Assembly (NCBI GenBank): GCA_011109175.1
Contig: RDEW01000015.1
Coordinates: 672,938-736,937, forward strand
Direction of reading: 5' to 3'
From: Dicyema japonicum
Taxonomy: Eukaryota; Dicyemida; Rhombozoa; Dicyemidae
Length of the DNA: 64,000 nt
The position numbers and the translations under genes were made by a program. Positions 21,960 through 34,107 of the stretch are shown one piece after another (the first letter of the stretch is position 1; each line of letters starts with the position of its first letter). The notes beneath the pieces were generated by a model that worked only from the letters and a program-made list of their open reading frames with translations, was not told the origin of the DNA and did not search any database.

Positions 21960-24118
21960 ATGTCAGCTAAAAAAGATGCTGAAACTGAAAATCGGAATAA
22001 CAATGTAAAAGGAGGCGAATGTTTCAAAGTGCAAAATAATACTAATGTTGAAATTTCCACCTTCAGAAATTGCCTTGAGGAACTAAAAGTACAAATTGAG
22101 AAAATTAAGTCAATTCCGAGGGATACTCGAAAACCAACACTCAAAATTCAGAGAAAGTATGTCAAAGTTAATGTTTTGTCGGACTAAATTCTGCAATATA
22201 TTATATTACGAAAGATAATCCGCCTCAAGATATCAATCAATTACTGATATTCTATATGCTACACAGTGTGCTTATATGACTTTAACTGCGAAGGTTAAAC
22301 CGCAAAGTACGTGGTTGGAGAACACTGAAAAGAAAATCTCAAAGCTGATGACAGAACTAGAACTTGTCAATCGCTTTTCCAGACAAGCTCTACGTGTATG
22401 AAAACAAATGGTTATAAATGTTCTTGTGCCTATGGATACAAAAGGGCCAAAAAAGGGGAGGTTGTCAAGATTGAGGCTCTACTATGTGACCTTGTCAGAA
22501 TTAAGAAGCAAATAGCTGTACATTATTCGAGGATGGACTTTCGCAAGGACAACTGTTGTTTTGAATTAAATCGAAGAAGATTTTATCGGAACCTATCAGC
22601 GAGCAATGAAGTAACGTTATATGGTTTCGATGATGAGGATTGCATGTCGTTCTGTGAAAAAGTAATTCTATGTTCCCAACACTCCAAATTAATCAGGAGG
22701 ATCCTAATACACTGACTTATTCATTGATGACCTAAAGATATTTGGGCTAAAAAAGATACTGCTATTAAAATGTTGAAAGTTGTTCGCGATTTCTTTCATG
22801 TTGCCGGCTTGGAGATGAATTCGGAAAAGTCACTTTCTAATGTTAGACTCTGGAAGGTCAGTGGATATCGATATTTGGGTGTTTTTGAAGACGAGGGAAG
22901 TAATGTTCTTAAAAGCAAAGTTATGAAGTCCATGCTTGAAAATGCTAAGAAGAGAATAACCATGCTTTCAAAAACAAAGTTAAATTCTGTGAACTTATTT
23001 CGTGCATAAATGAATACGCAATGTCCTATATAACTATTATATAGGATTAATTAATATTAACCTTACGAATTTGATGATATTGACCAACAAATACGGCAAC
23101 TGCTTACGTCACTCAGTTGCACCTCAAACCTGCAAATAAAGAGAGGCTGTATTTGGACAGGAAGACTTTTGGAAGAGGACTTTCCTCGATTTCATTAAGA
23201 GCGAATTAATACTTTTCCAGTTTTTTAAAAGTTTGGAAAAACAATCGACTGTGTGTTGCGAAGGTCGGGATTCTGCGAGTAATAAAAAAAAAATGGCACT
23301 TGGCTACAATCGCAGGATTTTTGCCTCTAAATATGCAATTGCCGACAGGGAAAGCATGGATAGTTAATCCTCAAGGACACTCAGAAAAAATATTTATTAA
23401 ATACAATTTATTGCTAAATAGTGATTATTACGAAGACATAATGAAGTGTAAAGTGCATCCATCTTCATTTTTGTCAAATTTATGGAATCAAAAGCATGAA
23501 ATTGAAAGGACATTCGCTTCAGTCAATATTGACGAATCAAAATGTCGAAATTAGAGTTGACGTCGATTTTGACAGAATCAAAATTACAATAAATAAACCT
23601 GATATTTTTGTTCATGACAAAATAAAGAAGGAAGTAACTTTAATTGAAGTGGGGATTACCTCACAAGACCGACTAAAGCAAGTTAAAGTTGAGAACTTCA
23701 CAAATATGACTTGCTAGCAAATGAACTTTCGCTGCTCTATGAATGCCAAGTGAAGATTATTCCAGTGGTTTTGACATGGGATGGAGTTGTCTCAAGATGC
23801 TTCAAGAATCACATGGATAAATTATCTATTGAAGAATCAACGAGGACTTACATCCAATCGGTTGTACTGAAGGGAACGCTCGAAAGTATGCTCATTGAAC
23901 ATAAGCATTGGATGAAGGTATACGATGAAGAGTACGCCTCTGCTACCTCCCAACTTGTGGAACTGGCATGCCGTGAGGACAGCCCACTGACTCTTAACGG
24001 AGATATTTTGACTGAATCTGATGTGGAGATGCGGAGTAACAGGGAAGTTATGGCACACTCTTTTTCTAAGAGAAGAAGAGGGATTACCAACAATCTGGAT
24101 CAAAATACGCTTAATTAG
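21960..24118 (+). pseudogene. Family D (R2/R4-like) element, best C-terminal copy
   Basis: N-terminal remnants (CSCAYGYKRAKKGEVVK; CFELNRRRFYRNLS) lead to the RT box LFIDDLKIFG near 22.71 kb. GYRYLGVFEDEGSNVLKSKV, TKLNSVNLFRA and LKPANKERLYLDRKTFGRGL follow, then NVEI, NKPDIFVHDK, a VEVGITSQD-like core near 23.65 kb, DLLANELSLLYECQVKIIPV, LTWDGVVSRC, and a C-tail with SVVLKGTLESMLIEHKHW to FSKRRRGITNN, stop 24116. FIDD is the polymerase box; NKPDI...IEVGI is the restriction-like endonuclease core. The RT middle is lost and frames shift often. The 22.83-23.64 kb part is nearly identical to 40.69-41.71 kb on the other strand. Confidence 0.75.
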
Positions 24119-24349
24119 TTAATTTACTCGTTATTAATTTAATAATCTAAAGTAATAAAATTTATCTTTGTATTCGACTTATCATCTTTGATCCCAAAGT
24201 TATGTTTTTGAACTGTAAAATTTACGTTTTAAATCGATTTAACTAAAATATGAATTTACAATAAATTTTAAAACTCCATAATTTTGAGCTATTTTAGACA
24301 AATTCCTGTTATACCTTTTCACTTAATGTTGTGGAGTGTTTGAGTATGC

Positions 24350-24690
24350 AGAAAATCAAAAAAGTAAAAAGGAACATTCAGTCACTACATCAATATTGCA
24401 TATATTGTATTGAAAATAGAAATATTCGTATATAACAGGATGACAAATGAGATATCCCTCATTGAAATTACGTCACAGGATTATATAAAACAGGGTTGAA
24501 TGTTACAAGTATGAATTTTTATTGGAGGACTCTCGCTTATTTACGACTCTTATTTACTTCTATGGTTAGGACCTGGGATGTAGTTGTCTCAAAGTACTTC
24601 AAGAATTATAAGTATTAATGAATAAACGATAGTGGTTGGACATAAACATGGAATCAAGGTATCAGATAGAGTTCGTCTCTATTTTAACCA
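24350..24690 (+). pseudogene. Degraded family D C-terminus
   Basis: Reads ISLIEITSQDYIKQG near 24.46 kb and later a decayed counterpart of the LTWDGVVS...SMLIEHKHG region (GTTGGACATAAACATGG near 24.64 kb). Directly downstream of the previous copy. Confidence 0.55.
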
Positions 24691-25028
24691 CCTTATAAAG
24701 TGGCATGGGTTGGATATGGAGGATGAGTTGGCAGTTCTAATCTACTGTAATGAATAGCTGTAATAGCAATTAATATCTTTTACCTTATAAGGAATGTCTG
24801 ATTTGTGCATTAAAGGCACTGTTATTGCATTTATGACAAAAAAGTAAATGATCAAAGCTCACACTATTAGAGAATATTATTAGACACAACATTATAGTCT
24901 ATAAGACCAAATCATAGTGTTTACTGAAAAATCAAAGTTAAGATAACTTTATAAGTGGAATAGTATACAACAAATTTTATTAAGCAAAGCACATTAAAGC
25001 AAAATAATCATAGAAGCTTTCAAGTATT

Positions 25029-25285
25029 CTAACTGGAAGGAGATTTCCAGGAAGAGTTGTGAGGGATATTTTCAGGGGTGGCATGCTGAGATCCAGTCGA
25101 ATTCTTCAAAAACGAGTCCTTGTCCATTTCTGGTTGTACCTTAGACATGGCCATGTTGTAATCTCCTGAATCGAAGAACTTTTTCTCTGCACTTTGTCTT
25201 TTCTCGAACGATTGATTCTTCACTGGACTTCCATTAGTATCTCTAAAATTATTTTTATGAATTTTTACGTCACACCACCGGGCAT
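25029..25285 (-). CDS. ENSA: Endosulfine / ARPP-19 family protein
   Basis: Endosulfines are small, mostly disordered inhibitors of PP2A-B55; phosphorylation of the serine in FDSGDY by Greatwall kinase activates them and permits mitotic entry. The model has 76 residues: exon 1 MPGGV plus the first two bases of the next codon, a 26-nt GT...AG intron (25243-25268), then DTNGSPVKNQSFEKRQSAEK, the signature KKFFDSGDYNMA, and STGSQHATPENIPHNSSW, ending KSPSS. The HATPENIP part parallels the family's TPE(N/D)LP segment. The N-terminus is shorter than in vertebrates. The start was chosen at 25285 because it is the only upstream ATG that the microintron brings into frame. Confidence 0.9.
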
Positions 25286-25449
25286 TTTAACAATAAAATA
25301 AATTTTTATAGTAAAGTATTTTATTTATTTCATGAAGTTAACTGATTTTTAATTTAATTTTCAATATAATTAAAATAATCCATAAATCATATATAATAAT
25401 AATTTTATACATTTTTTATAATTTTAATTTTTTTAACACTAAAAATAAT

Positions 25450-25621
25450 TAATAGGTTAATTCCAATTAAGATGCTCTCTATCCAATTCGTTTCCTTTTT
25501 CGAGTAACTATGGGAGTAAACCCAATTGTCACGGTCCTTTTCCTTTTCCTCAATATATCTTGACATCACTTCGCTCACACTCTTCTCTTGAATTACTTTA
25601 TAATCAGACGGAGAGTAAATA
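25450..25621 (-). pseudogene. Family D C-tail, 3' part of a copy split by Ginger
   Basis: The minus strand reads IYSPSDYKVIQEKSVSEVMS, RYIEEKEKDRDNWVYSHSYS, the counterpart of the tail at 11740-11870. It resumes on the far side of the transposon at 27335. Target duplication AAATA at 25617-25621 and 27335-27339. Confidence 0.75.
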
Positions 25622-27334
25622 TGTCACATGGGCGGCGCGTAACGCATGGGCAGCCTGTTACTTTTTTTCGACCTTGAAAAGGTCTTTTGATTATCCGACA
25701 TTATTATTATTACCCTCAGGATCACTGGGTAAAAGAAAGAAATAAAAGTTCTCATCTAACTAAGTGATCCCAGACCGACAAAGGTGAGGATGAGTCCTCA
25801 TTAGATTATCCGACATTTAATTTTATATATCCGATTTATATCGTGATTTAATCCTGTTAAATTAGTTTTTTATTCATAAATGTTATGATTATAAAGATTT
25901 TATTTTTTATAGCGGTAAACCTAGATTTCTAGCGTGATTTATAGCATGGAAGATTATTTTGTTGCAATGGCTTCTTACAAGGGTTTTGTGAAAGATTGCG
26001 TTGAATATCAAACTTTGAAAGATGCTTTGCATGATAAATTTCCCGAAAATCTTCCGAGGCACCGAAAATATAGGCTTGTAAAGAAGATAGAGAATTTTTC
26101 TATTATCAATGACAGGTATTGTAGATTGCAATAATTTTAGACTGTATCTTAAATCAACTGATCCCAAGTTAGTCATATCCCTGGATAATGAAACCGAAAT
26201 GGAGCATGTTGAGAAATCGTTGCACGAGTTTTCACACGGAGGAGTCAATAAAATTGAGTATGAATGTCGACAAAAATACTTCACTGTAAAGAATGAGATT
26301 ATCAGAAAAGTCATTCGAAATTGTGAAGTCTGCAAATTTTCGCGTCCTTTAAAAGTTCGTGATTTTTTTAATTGGAGATATAAATCACCATATGTTTGCT
26401 TCTTCTCCAAATGAACGTTTTCAGGTAGATCTAATAGACCTGAAAAAATTTTCAACATTAAATGAAAATTTCAAATGAATTTTAGCGGTCATTGACATAT
26501 ATAGTATGTTGTTTTTTTTAATTTATAGATTCGCTTTTGTACGACCACTCTAATAATTCTGGTAAAGAAGTATGTGAAAACTTAAGATCTTCGTTCCGCC
26601 TGAATGGGCCATGTAAATTTCTTCAGTCGGACAATGGTTCTGAATTTAAAAATCAAGAAATAACAAAACTTTGCGAAGATTTTAACATTAAGCAAATTCA
26701 CGGAAGGCCTAACAATTCACGAGCACAAGGACTTAGATAATTTAAGTGATAAGTGTGCGATTCCAGAACAAATTGACGATTTGGTTAATTGTTCGACTCC
26801 AGAATCTATTGAAAATTCACGTAGTTTGATTTAAAAAAATTTATATCTAGATAATTCCCAGTCAGATAATTTGTGTCCGAATGCGAAGAGATTCAATTTC
26901 GAAATTAAATCGATTGAAGAAAATTCTAATTATTACAAAGCTATGAACAGGAAAATGAATGTTCATAATAGTAAATATACTTTTAACATGGGAGATAAAG
27001 TATGAATCAAAAACATTAATAGGTTCGGGCTAAAAAGGACTTTGGAACAAATCCCTCATTGCGACTGGATAAGTTTGAGTCTCAGTATTATCCAGTTGCA
27101 GAAATAATTAATATTTTATCGAATAATCGCGTGGAGGTAGTTTTAAATGGTTTAATTTGATAGATAAAAAATTCGAAAGGAGAAATATCGACTGTATTAA
27201 TGACTAGACTAAAAAAAGTTACTTAAATTTAATTTTTTGTGGTTAATAAATCATTTATATAATTAATTGAAGTTAATCTTGGTTCAAGGTTAATGTAACA
27301 GGCTGCCCATAGGTAACGCTTGGCCCATGTGACA
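25622..27334 (+). mobile_element. Ginger-type DNA transposon with integrase-like transposase remnants
   Basis: A 1713-bp element bounded by TGTCACATGGGC terminal inverted repeats; the inverted match extends about 40 bp (25622-25661 versus 27295-27334). It is flanked by the 5-bp duplication AAATA. Inside, the plus strand holds a broken ORF: an HHCC-like zinc-binding segment (FSHGGVNKIEYECRQKY then NCEVCKFSRP, 26.23-26.35 kb) and an integrase core (FLQSDNGSEFKNQEITKLCE then IHGRPNNSRAQG, 26.6-26.73 kb). A C-terminal part KYTFNMGDKV lies near 27.0 kb. DNG.EF and GRP.N..AQG are typical of integrase-like Ginger transposases. A later insertion lies at 25703-25804. Frameshifts and stops make it non-autonomous now. 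Confidence 0.82.
25703..25804 (-). mobile_element. Truncated family B-like 3' tail inserted in the Ginger element
   Basis: About 102 bp ending (minus strand) with ...CCCAGTGATCCTGAGGGTAA and TAA repeats, flanked by the 14-bp duplication GATTATCCGACATT at 25689-25702 and 25805-25818. The same tail ends the element at 4.7-5.05 kb. Confidence 0.75.
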
Positions 27335-27515
27335 AAATATTCTTTATTCCTTCATTAAGTTTATCAAAACGCCGCGAAACGTCGACTTGGTGCCTACATG
27401 ATACAATCATACTCTCCAAAGTCTACTTGATTACCAGCGATTGAACATACGTTCTTTCACTTATATTCAAAGATCTGTCATATTCCAGAATGTACAGTCA
27501 CTAGGTCATCCCAGG
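27335..27515 (-). pseudogene. Family D C-terminal segment, 5' part of the split copy
   Basis: The minus strand reads TWDDLVTVHSG, then (with a frame change) RTYVQSLVIK-like sequence and QVDVSRRFDKLNEGIKNI, after which the Ginger element interrupts. The upstream part is cut by the end of the family C element. Confidence 0.65.
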
Positions 27516-30300
27516 TGAGGATTTAACTACATAGCCGTCAGGTGATTCCAGCCGCCTCGAGTAGGCATCTCGTTCTTGCTGGGTTCCTACGCATTTCCAG
27601 ATTGGGCGACGGTTTCTAACTTTTTTGGAGGGTAGTAAGGCTCCAGTTTTCCTCACTAATTCCTCAAAAGGTGTAGGGTTTAGAGGTTTCCAAGAAAACC
27701 TTTGCAAAGCCTTAAGGCCATTTTTTGGAAGATTTTGATTTTTTCTATATTCCTGTTTGATAGGTTGGTTCCCCATGCAGCACACCCGTAAGTTAGAGAC
27801 GGTTGAATATACTGCACGTAGAGCGAGTCCAAATTTGAGTTGAAACACCCATTATATTTTCCAAGGAGTGTTTTAACAAAATTTAGCTTTCGTTGTGCCT
27901 AAGAGATGACGTTGTCGATGTGTTTGCTGAAGGTCAAGAGTGGGTCGTAAGTTACGCCCAGTATCTTGACCGAGTTGGTCGTGGGGATTGAGTTTCCATT
28001 TATGGTTACACATGGAGCGGAGTTTGTCAATCTTCTGTTTGTTGCGAAAATTTTTGTATAAGACTTTTCGGGACTTGTATGTAAAATGTTCTTAACGAGC
28101 CAACATTTCAGATCGTCCAATAAAGCTTGATCCGGTAAACAGCAATATTAACGCACTTGTCTTTGACTGCGACGATTATATCATCCGCATATGTCAAAAC
28201 CAGAGTATCGTCACTGGTATGAGAGGGCATATCATTCAAGAATAGGTTGAATAGGTGTGGTGAAAGTGGAGATCCTTGAAGGACCCCATTTGGAAGGAAC
28301 TTGGTCACTGATCTAGTTTTTCCAGCAGTTACTCTTCCTCTTCTTCCATTTAGGAAATTAGCGATCCAGATTTTCAGGTTGTTTGGAATTTTTGACGTAA
28401 AGATCTTCCTTGTCAAAAGCTTTCTTGGGACAGTGTCAAAAGCCTTTTCTATATCGATGGAGCATAACAAAGACTTCTGATGAGTTTGCGCTTTAGTCCA
28501 TCCTTGATGAAATTTGTAAGGCATGTAAGATGCGTTTCTGTGGAGTGTCCTTTTCTGAATCCGTGTTGAAAAGGTGCATCAGGAAGGTATGGTTTGATTT
28601 AGTTCAAGAATCAGCTTTTCCAAAAGTTTTGATGTAACACATAGGAGAGATATTGGTCTGTATGAGGGTGGTGATCCCTTTGGTCGCCCGGGTTTGAGAA
28701 TTGGTCGTATGTTTGATAGCTTCCATATGGAAGGAATACAATTTTCGTTGATTGAAAGTTGAAAATTTTTGTGAGGGCCATGATAGCATAGGGGCCTATG
28801 TTTTTCAGAACTATTGCAGGAATTCCGTCCGGACCACAGGGTCGAGTTTTGACCCTTGACCATATTCTGTACGTTCTCCACAGAGAGGACAATCGGAGAG
28901 GTGGCTCTTTTAGGTTTAAGGGCTAGGATAGATAGAACTTTGAATTTCTTGTGTGGGATGAAACTCGTGGAGGAGTAGTACTTCATAAGTTTGTTTAGGA
29001 AGATCATGTTTTCCATTTCATCACGTGTGGCCGGGTTGTCAGCGTTACTAAAGCTTCTAAGTGTTTTCCACATTTTTGTAAGGAGTTCTGCTTGTTTAAA
29101 TTGGAATGAGGTTTTTCCAAACTTTCTCTTGTTTCTTCTTTGCATTGTTCCTGATCTCTCTTTCTAATGTACGAATTCTCAATCTTGTTTCCAGGATTGT
29201 TTTTGGAGGCTTTTTAGGTAATTTCTTTCCTTCATGAGTGGATCGGCTCTGGGGTATAAATTCTTTCTTGAGGTCAGTGGCCTTCTTTTAGTACAAATTT
29301 TCATTCCCTCGCGTACCACTCTATTAAAATAGTGTAGTGCTTTATCGATGGAGTTGAAATTGGATAAATGAAAGTCAAGTAGATAATAGTCGACAAAATT
29401 TGAGAACTTTTTCCAGTCGACATTTTTGTAGTCGGTAAATAAAACAGGTTTTTTTTACAATTGACACTCTTCCTTCAAACGTAATCATAACGGGACTAAG
29501 GTCACTGCTGGTCTCCTATAGCACTGTCCATTTTGTTAATGTTGCGATGTTTGAGGCAAGAGTGAGATCGGGGACGATGTCCTGTCATTCGCTCTATAGG
29601 GAGTCCGTGTATTGAATGTAAGGTTGTTTAATCTTATCAGGTCATCCTGATTCGATAACAATTGGTTTCCTCTGACATCGCATGGTTGGTTCTTGAACCA
29701 TGTCGGATGCTTTGCATTTAGGTCTCCACAAAGTAACATATTTTTTGATTTGTCGATGTCTGACAGGGAGAACCTGAATTCCTTGAGGCAAGAGTTGGGC
29801 GGTGGAACATACACATTCAATATGTTTCCGATGCTTGTATATTTGACGGGAGACTTGAGGTTGACAAAAGTTTCGTTTGCGTACAAAATTTCTTTTTTGA
29901 TAAGCAGTCCACCACCGCGCCCAGCTGGGCGGTTGCGCCTGATGACGTGATAGCTTGGAAAGACGGGAGTGGGAGAAGACGGAGTCAGTCTTGTTTCTTG
30001 GAGTGAGCAAATGTCAGTATTATACCTATTTAAGAGGTTTCTGAGTTCGAGGATCTTCCCTTTCACTCCATTTATGTTTAGTTGAATCAAAATAATGGGT
30101 TTTCGAGGTCCAGGATTGGGGTTCACATCGCCGGAAAGCATTAGGTGGGCTTCCATCAAAGCAGGAGAAAGAGGCCAGTGGGGAGACCGTCCAAGAAGGA
30201 CATTCCTCTTGGATTGGACGTAGAGGATGGTTCTTTTGTCTGTGAAGTATATTCCACAGTTTTCGTCACCAGAGATGGCGAACCACATGACGTTAATTAT
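27516..30300 (-). pseudogene. Family C (CR1/jockey-like) element 1, nearly full length
   Basis: Minus strand. ATG-TGG start at 30288 (MWFAISGDENCGIYF), a 2A-like LSGDVNPNPGP, then an APE endonuclease: IILIQLNINGVKGKILELRN, ICSLQETRLTPSS, RPAGRGGGLLIKKEI, MLLCGDLNAKHPTWF. Then a linker (ENMIFLNKLMKYYSS), RT start (SIWKLSNIRPILKPGRPKGS, PPSYRPISLLCVTSKLLEKL), SLLCSIDIEKAFDTVPRKLL, NGVLQGSPLSPHLFNLFLND, the catalytic VLTYADDIIVAV, KILGVTYDPLLTF, and a thumb SLTYGCAAWGTNLSN to about 27.53 kb. Catalytic motifs are largely present but frames are broken in several places. The GDLNAKHP and SLQETR motifs identify the endonuclease. Confidence 0.85.
30106..30135 (-). other. 2A-like peptide (SGDVNPNPGP) upstream of the endonuclease
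   Basis: Residues 52-61 of the element ORF. 2A sequences end D-x-E-x-NPGP and cause ribosome skipping; related motifs occur before the endonuclease in several non-LTR elements. Here the E position is N, so activity is uncertain. Confidence 0.6.
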
Positions 30301-30539
30301 CTTGTACCCGCTTTGTTATTTAAATAGTTCACGCTTTGTTATTTAAATTATTTAAAATAAATTTATTTGTAAATATATCATAATTAAAAAATTCGTTGAG
30401 GGCCATAGAGCATAGGGAAGTGGGATTTATCTAGAAAGCAAACCGACTTAAATGGCTTAAGATATTAGGAGTAAATACTAGAGGACGGGGGATAGGTAAT
30501 TTTTACAATCGATTTCTGTAAAGACTTCTAAATCCCTTG

Positions 30540-31117
30540 CTCCACCACTATCGTGTTCGTTGCGACAATAACCGACTTGCAGGGACAAAGAAAAGTGAAC
30601 TCATTAGTGGGGAGTCTCAATCTGTTGGCCAGCCAGCTATATTTCTATCCGGAAGAATTTTGGATTTTGTGAACCGTTGCTTATGATTCGCAAACTAATT
30701 TTTCTCCAAATCTAACTTCGTTGGAGAAGAAAGGCGGTGGATTTCGTCCATTCCAGTTGGCGACGTTTTTCCGCCTCCTTTCTGGAAAGATTGCTTCTCG
30801 ATCTGTCATTGCAAACATTTCGCGCGATTCGTCCATTACAGCTGGGTGTTGGAGTCAGAGGCGGATGCGAAGTGAAGGTCCATGTGGTAGGGAGATATCC
30901 AGGCTATCATCCGTTAGATCTTTCAAACGCTCTCCACTCGACCATCCCCCAAATGACTAACTTGGAAACCTTTTCCATGGATGATAACCTCCTTTCTTCC
31001 ATCCCCGAGTCATTCATCTCAGCTTTACAACCAAAAGCCAGGCATAATTTTCATTCTCGTCAGCACAATGACTCAAATCAATTAATCAAAAATAAATCTA
31101 ATATTAGACTGAAATGA
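30540..31117 (+). CDS. Possible leucine-rich-repeat protein, incomplete model
   Basis: The end of the frame reads LDLSNALHSTIPQMTNLETF, SMDDNLLSSIPESFISAL, with LxxLxLxxNxLxxIP spacing, and stops near 31115. Upstream short frames include VRCDNNRLAG and further LRR-like phrases (LLLDLSLQTF) separated by frame changes that could be microintrons. I could not close the model and cannot say whether it is a gene or a relic. It lies between two family C elements. Confidence 0.35.
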
Positions 31118-31374
31118 TATCCTTAGGTGTTTTCGCTGGTCTAAGCGCTGTCTTGCTTGACATTGAGACAGGATTTAATTACTGACATGACTTCATTTCT
31201 GAAATCCATAAACAAGATCGTTCAGAAGAAAAAGCAGTCTATCTCGACCAATATGTCCAATTTTTCAACAAAAAGTTTCTTTTGCTTATTTCTTCTACAG
31301 CAAATGTATGCAATAGCATCCGGATGTTTTAAAGTATAAAATATCTGACTTCGAATCAGACAATCGAAATTATG

Positions 31375-33570
31375 ATGCCGTTTTTCTAAAATTTGACAAA
31401 TGGGTTATAATGCCACGGAAAATAGTTTTGATTATTCCTAGCTTTCTCGAGCAGTCACCAGAGATGTTGGCGACGTGAGATGAAAAGGACATGTGTGTCA
31501 AAGGTGATCCCCAAGAATTTCAGTTTTTCATGAAAGGTATTTTTGTCTAGTTGATAAAAATATCCACTGTCCAAGTCGTTTGTCTGAGGTAAATAAGGAC
31601 GAAGAGATTTTTCATAGATATATCAAGTCGATAATAATTTAGCCAAATTTGAATTTTGTGAAGGTATTCTTGTAGTTTTTCTGACGCCTTTAGGAATCTG
31701 GAATAGATTAATAGGTCATCAGCAAATGATAGGAGGAAGTCGTCTTTATTATTGGTTTGTGGTAAATCGGACATTTATAAGTTAAATAAGGCGGGTGATA
31801 AAGGGGAACCTGTGGGACACCATTGGGAGTAATCTTTGGAACTGATTTGGTCCCATCCATATATACCCGGCCTTTCTTCCATTGATAAAGTTAGCAAGCG
31901 AAAGTTTTATATTTGATGGGGATGGCAAACAATTTCCGGGTTAAAATTTTCCTTGAGACAAAGCCTTTTGTAAATCGATCGAACAAATGAGTGTTTTGAC
32001 GTAACGAGGAGTTGTGTTAAAGCCTTCAATGATAAATTGTTTGATGGAAGTTAGGCGGGTAGAAGTTGAATAACCCCTTCTGAATCCATGTTGTGAGAAT
32101 AAAAAAGGAAGGTAAGGGTTATAAGATTAAGAATCAGTTTTTCCAATAATTTTGAGTGAAAGAGATTGGTCAAAATGATGCAGGATTGTACTTAGGCTTA
32201 AAGATTGGGCGTATATAGGACAGTTTCCAAATTGTTGGAATTGTATTCATATTTATTAAATAGTTGAAAATCACTGTGATTGCATCATCCCAATGGGTCC
32301 AAGGTGTTTTGGTAAAATACCAGGGATAGAATCAGGCCCACATGAGATGGAAGAATTCTTCCTCTTTAAACTTTCACTGACATCTGAATGTGAGATGATT
32401 TCACTTTGGGCCAAATTGTTTAATTTTTCTCCATATCGCCTGAGCTGATTTCTTAAATGGAAAGGAAGATACTAGTTTGTCCCATTTGTTGACTTCAGTA
32501 TTTCTAATCCTTTTTGATATTTCGTCATTGAGAGTTTTTGTTTGATTTTTATGTCCTGGAAAGAGAAGGTACGACATGATTTTGTTCAAAAAGTCAATAG
32601 CATATATATTGAGGAGAATATTTTCATGTCAAAGTTTAGTAGAGATTGATCGATGTATTTTGAATAGTCATTCCATTTTGCTTTTTAATAGTTGAAAAAT
32701 AGAACAGTCTCTTTTTTGTGGTAAAAAACTTTTTTGATTCAAATAATGATTGGATTGTGATCGGAAGATAATCCATAGTGCATCTCCAAGATGTGTCCGG
32801 TGCAAGGTTTGGGGAACAGAAGGTAATGTCTGGGGACGCTGATGCTTCCTTTTCCTTGTAAAGAGTCCTAGTGTGCTTCCCGGGGTTGTTGAGGATAGTC
32901 AGAGAGGTGAGTTGGTTTAAGAAGGATAATCTATTGAATCTGCTGGATGTGATTTTAACTAGGCTGGATGTTTAGCATTAAAATCTCCACAAAAAGTCAG
33001 GTTTCCGAGCTTGTTAACTTGATTAGGTCCTTTGGGCAAGAAGATTGAAGGGGGACGTAGATTTTTTGCAACGTTGAGAGTCCCGAATCCACTTGTAATT
33101 GATATCCCAGATATTTCCGTTGTCCCATCGTTTATTTGTGATTGTAGTTTCGCTGAGATGACAGCAAATCGAACGTTATCTCTTATAATGATGAGACCCC
33201 CACCACGACCGTTTGAGCGGTCCAGGCGGATGCAGTGGTATCCTGGAAAATGCGGGGTAAGTTATGATGGAGTAAGTCTGCTTTCTTGAAGTAAAATCAG
33301 GTCAATGTTCTGTTCTTTAATGAAAAACCGTAGTTCGATAATTTTGCTTTTGATTCCGTTAATGTTGCAGAATTGAGAGTGGATGGCCTGGATTAAGTTA
33401 AATGTTATCAGAAACCATTCAGCCGAGGGGATTAAGAGAGGGAAGAGGTCGTCGTCCGAAGAGTCCTTCTTCGGACGGGAGGTAGTTAATGGTCTTTTTC
33501 CGCGGTGCATTAAGTGCACTCTGAGCGCCTCCAGATCTTTCATAACTGTAGACCACATGACGCCACGTTT
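31375..33570 (-). pseudogene. Family C (CR1/jockey-like) element 2
   Basis: Minus strand. ORF start MWSTVMKDLEALRVHLMHRG at 33558, then FCNINGIKSKIIELRFFIKE, LILLQESRLTPS (endonuclease), RGGGLIII-like and later endonuclease pieces at 33.0-33.25 kb, the linker near 32.4-32.6 kb, RT pieces from 32.2 kb, the box LLSFADDLLIYSRFL near 31.72 kb and LKFLGITFDTHMSFSSHVAN near 31.5 kb. Same organisation as element 1. Frameshifted throughout. It lacks the 2A-like motif in the readable frame. Confidence 0.78.
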
Positions 33571-33869
33571 TAATTCGTCTATTTATAAAAATGGCCTGGA
33601 AAGATTCATCCCCTAAAACAATCAAAAATTGTTTTCAAATTCTAAAGAATTTTAATAATCGATGAATAAGTATTTTAAAATTATTGATTAAATTCTAAAA
33701 TTTGCAAATTCCCAAATTTGGTGCAAAAAATGCTGGAACTAAAAAAGGCAAATTTAGCAGAGTTTACTGTAGTTGTAATGGAATATCCCTAAGGAAGAAA
33801 AGTCTTTGCTTTTTACCAACCTCTGGGGGTCTTTTATCAAAAGGGGACACAAGGCTGTAATCAGTGGTT

Positions 33870-34005
33870 TTGCTACAAAGTGGTTGGTTGGGAGGAAGAT
33901 TGAGGCTAGGCGTACCTATTACGCAAACTATCTACTTCATGGTGGATGAAAGCCTTGTATTTTCGTGAAACGGATGAAGTGAAGGACTCAAACATCAGAA
34001 ACCAA
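33870..34005 (+). repeat. SINE-like repeat, copy 3 (weak)
   Basis: Contains GGTTGGTTGGGAGG, GGTGGATGAAAGCC and a diverged ACGGATGAAGTG...GACTC block in the order seen at 3.1 and 45.2 kb. Confidence 0.35.
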
Positions 34006-34107
34006 GGAAGTTAATATAAGTAGTTATAGTTAATATAAGTAGCCAATATCATGCTTATCAGTTAAATTAGAGTATCTTTATTCCCAAAAGAACAATTATC
34101 CAACTTA

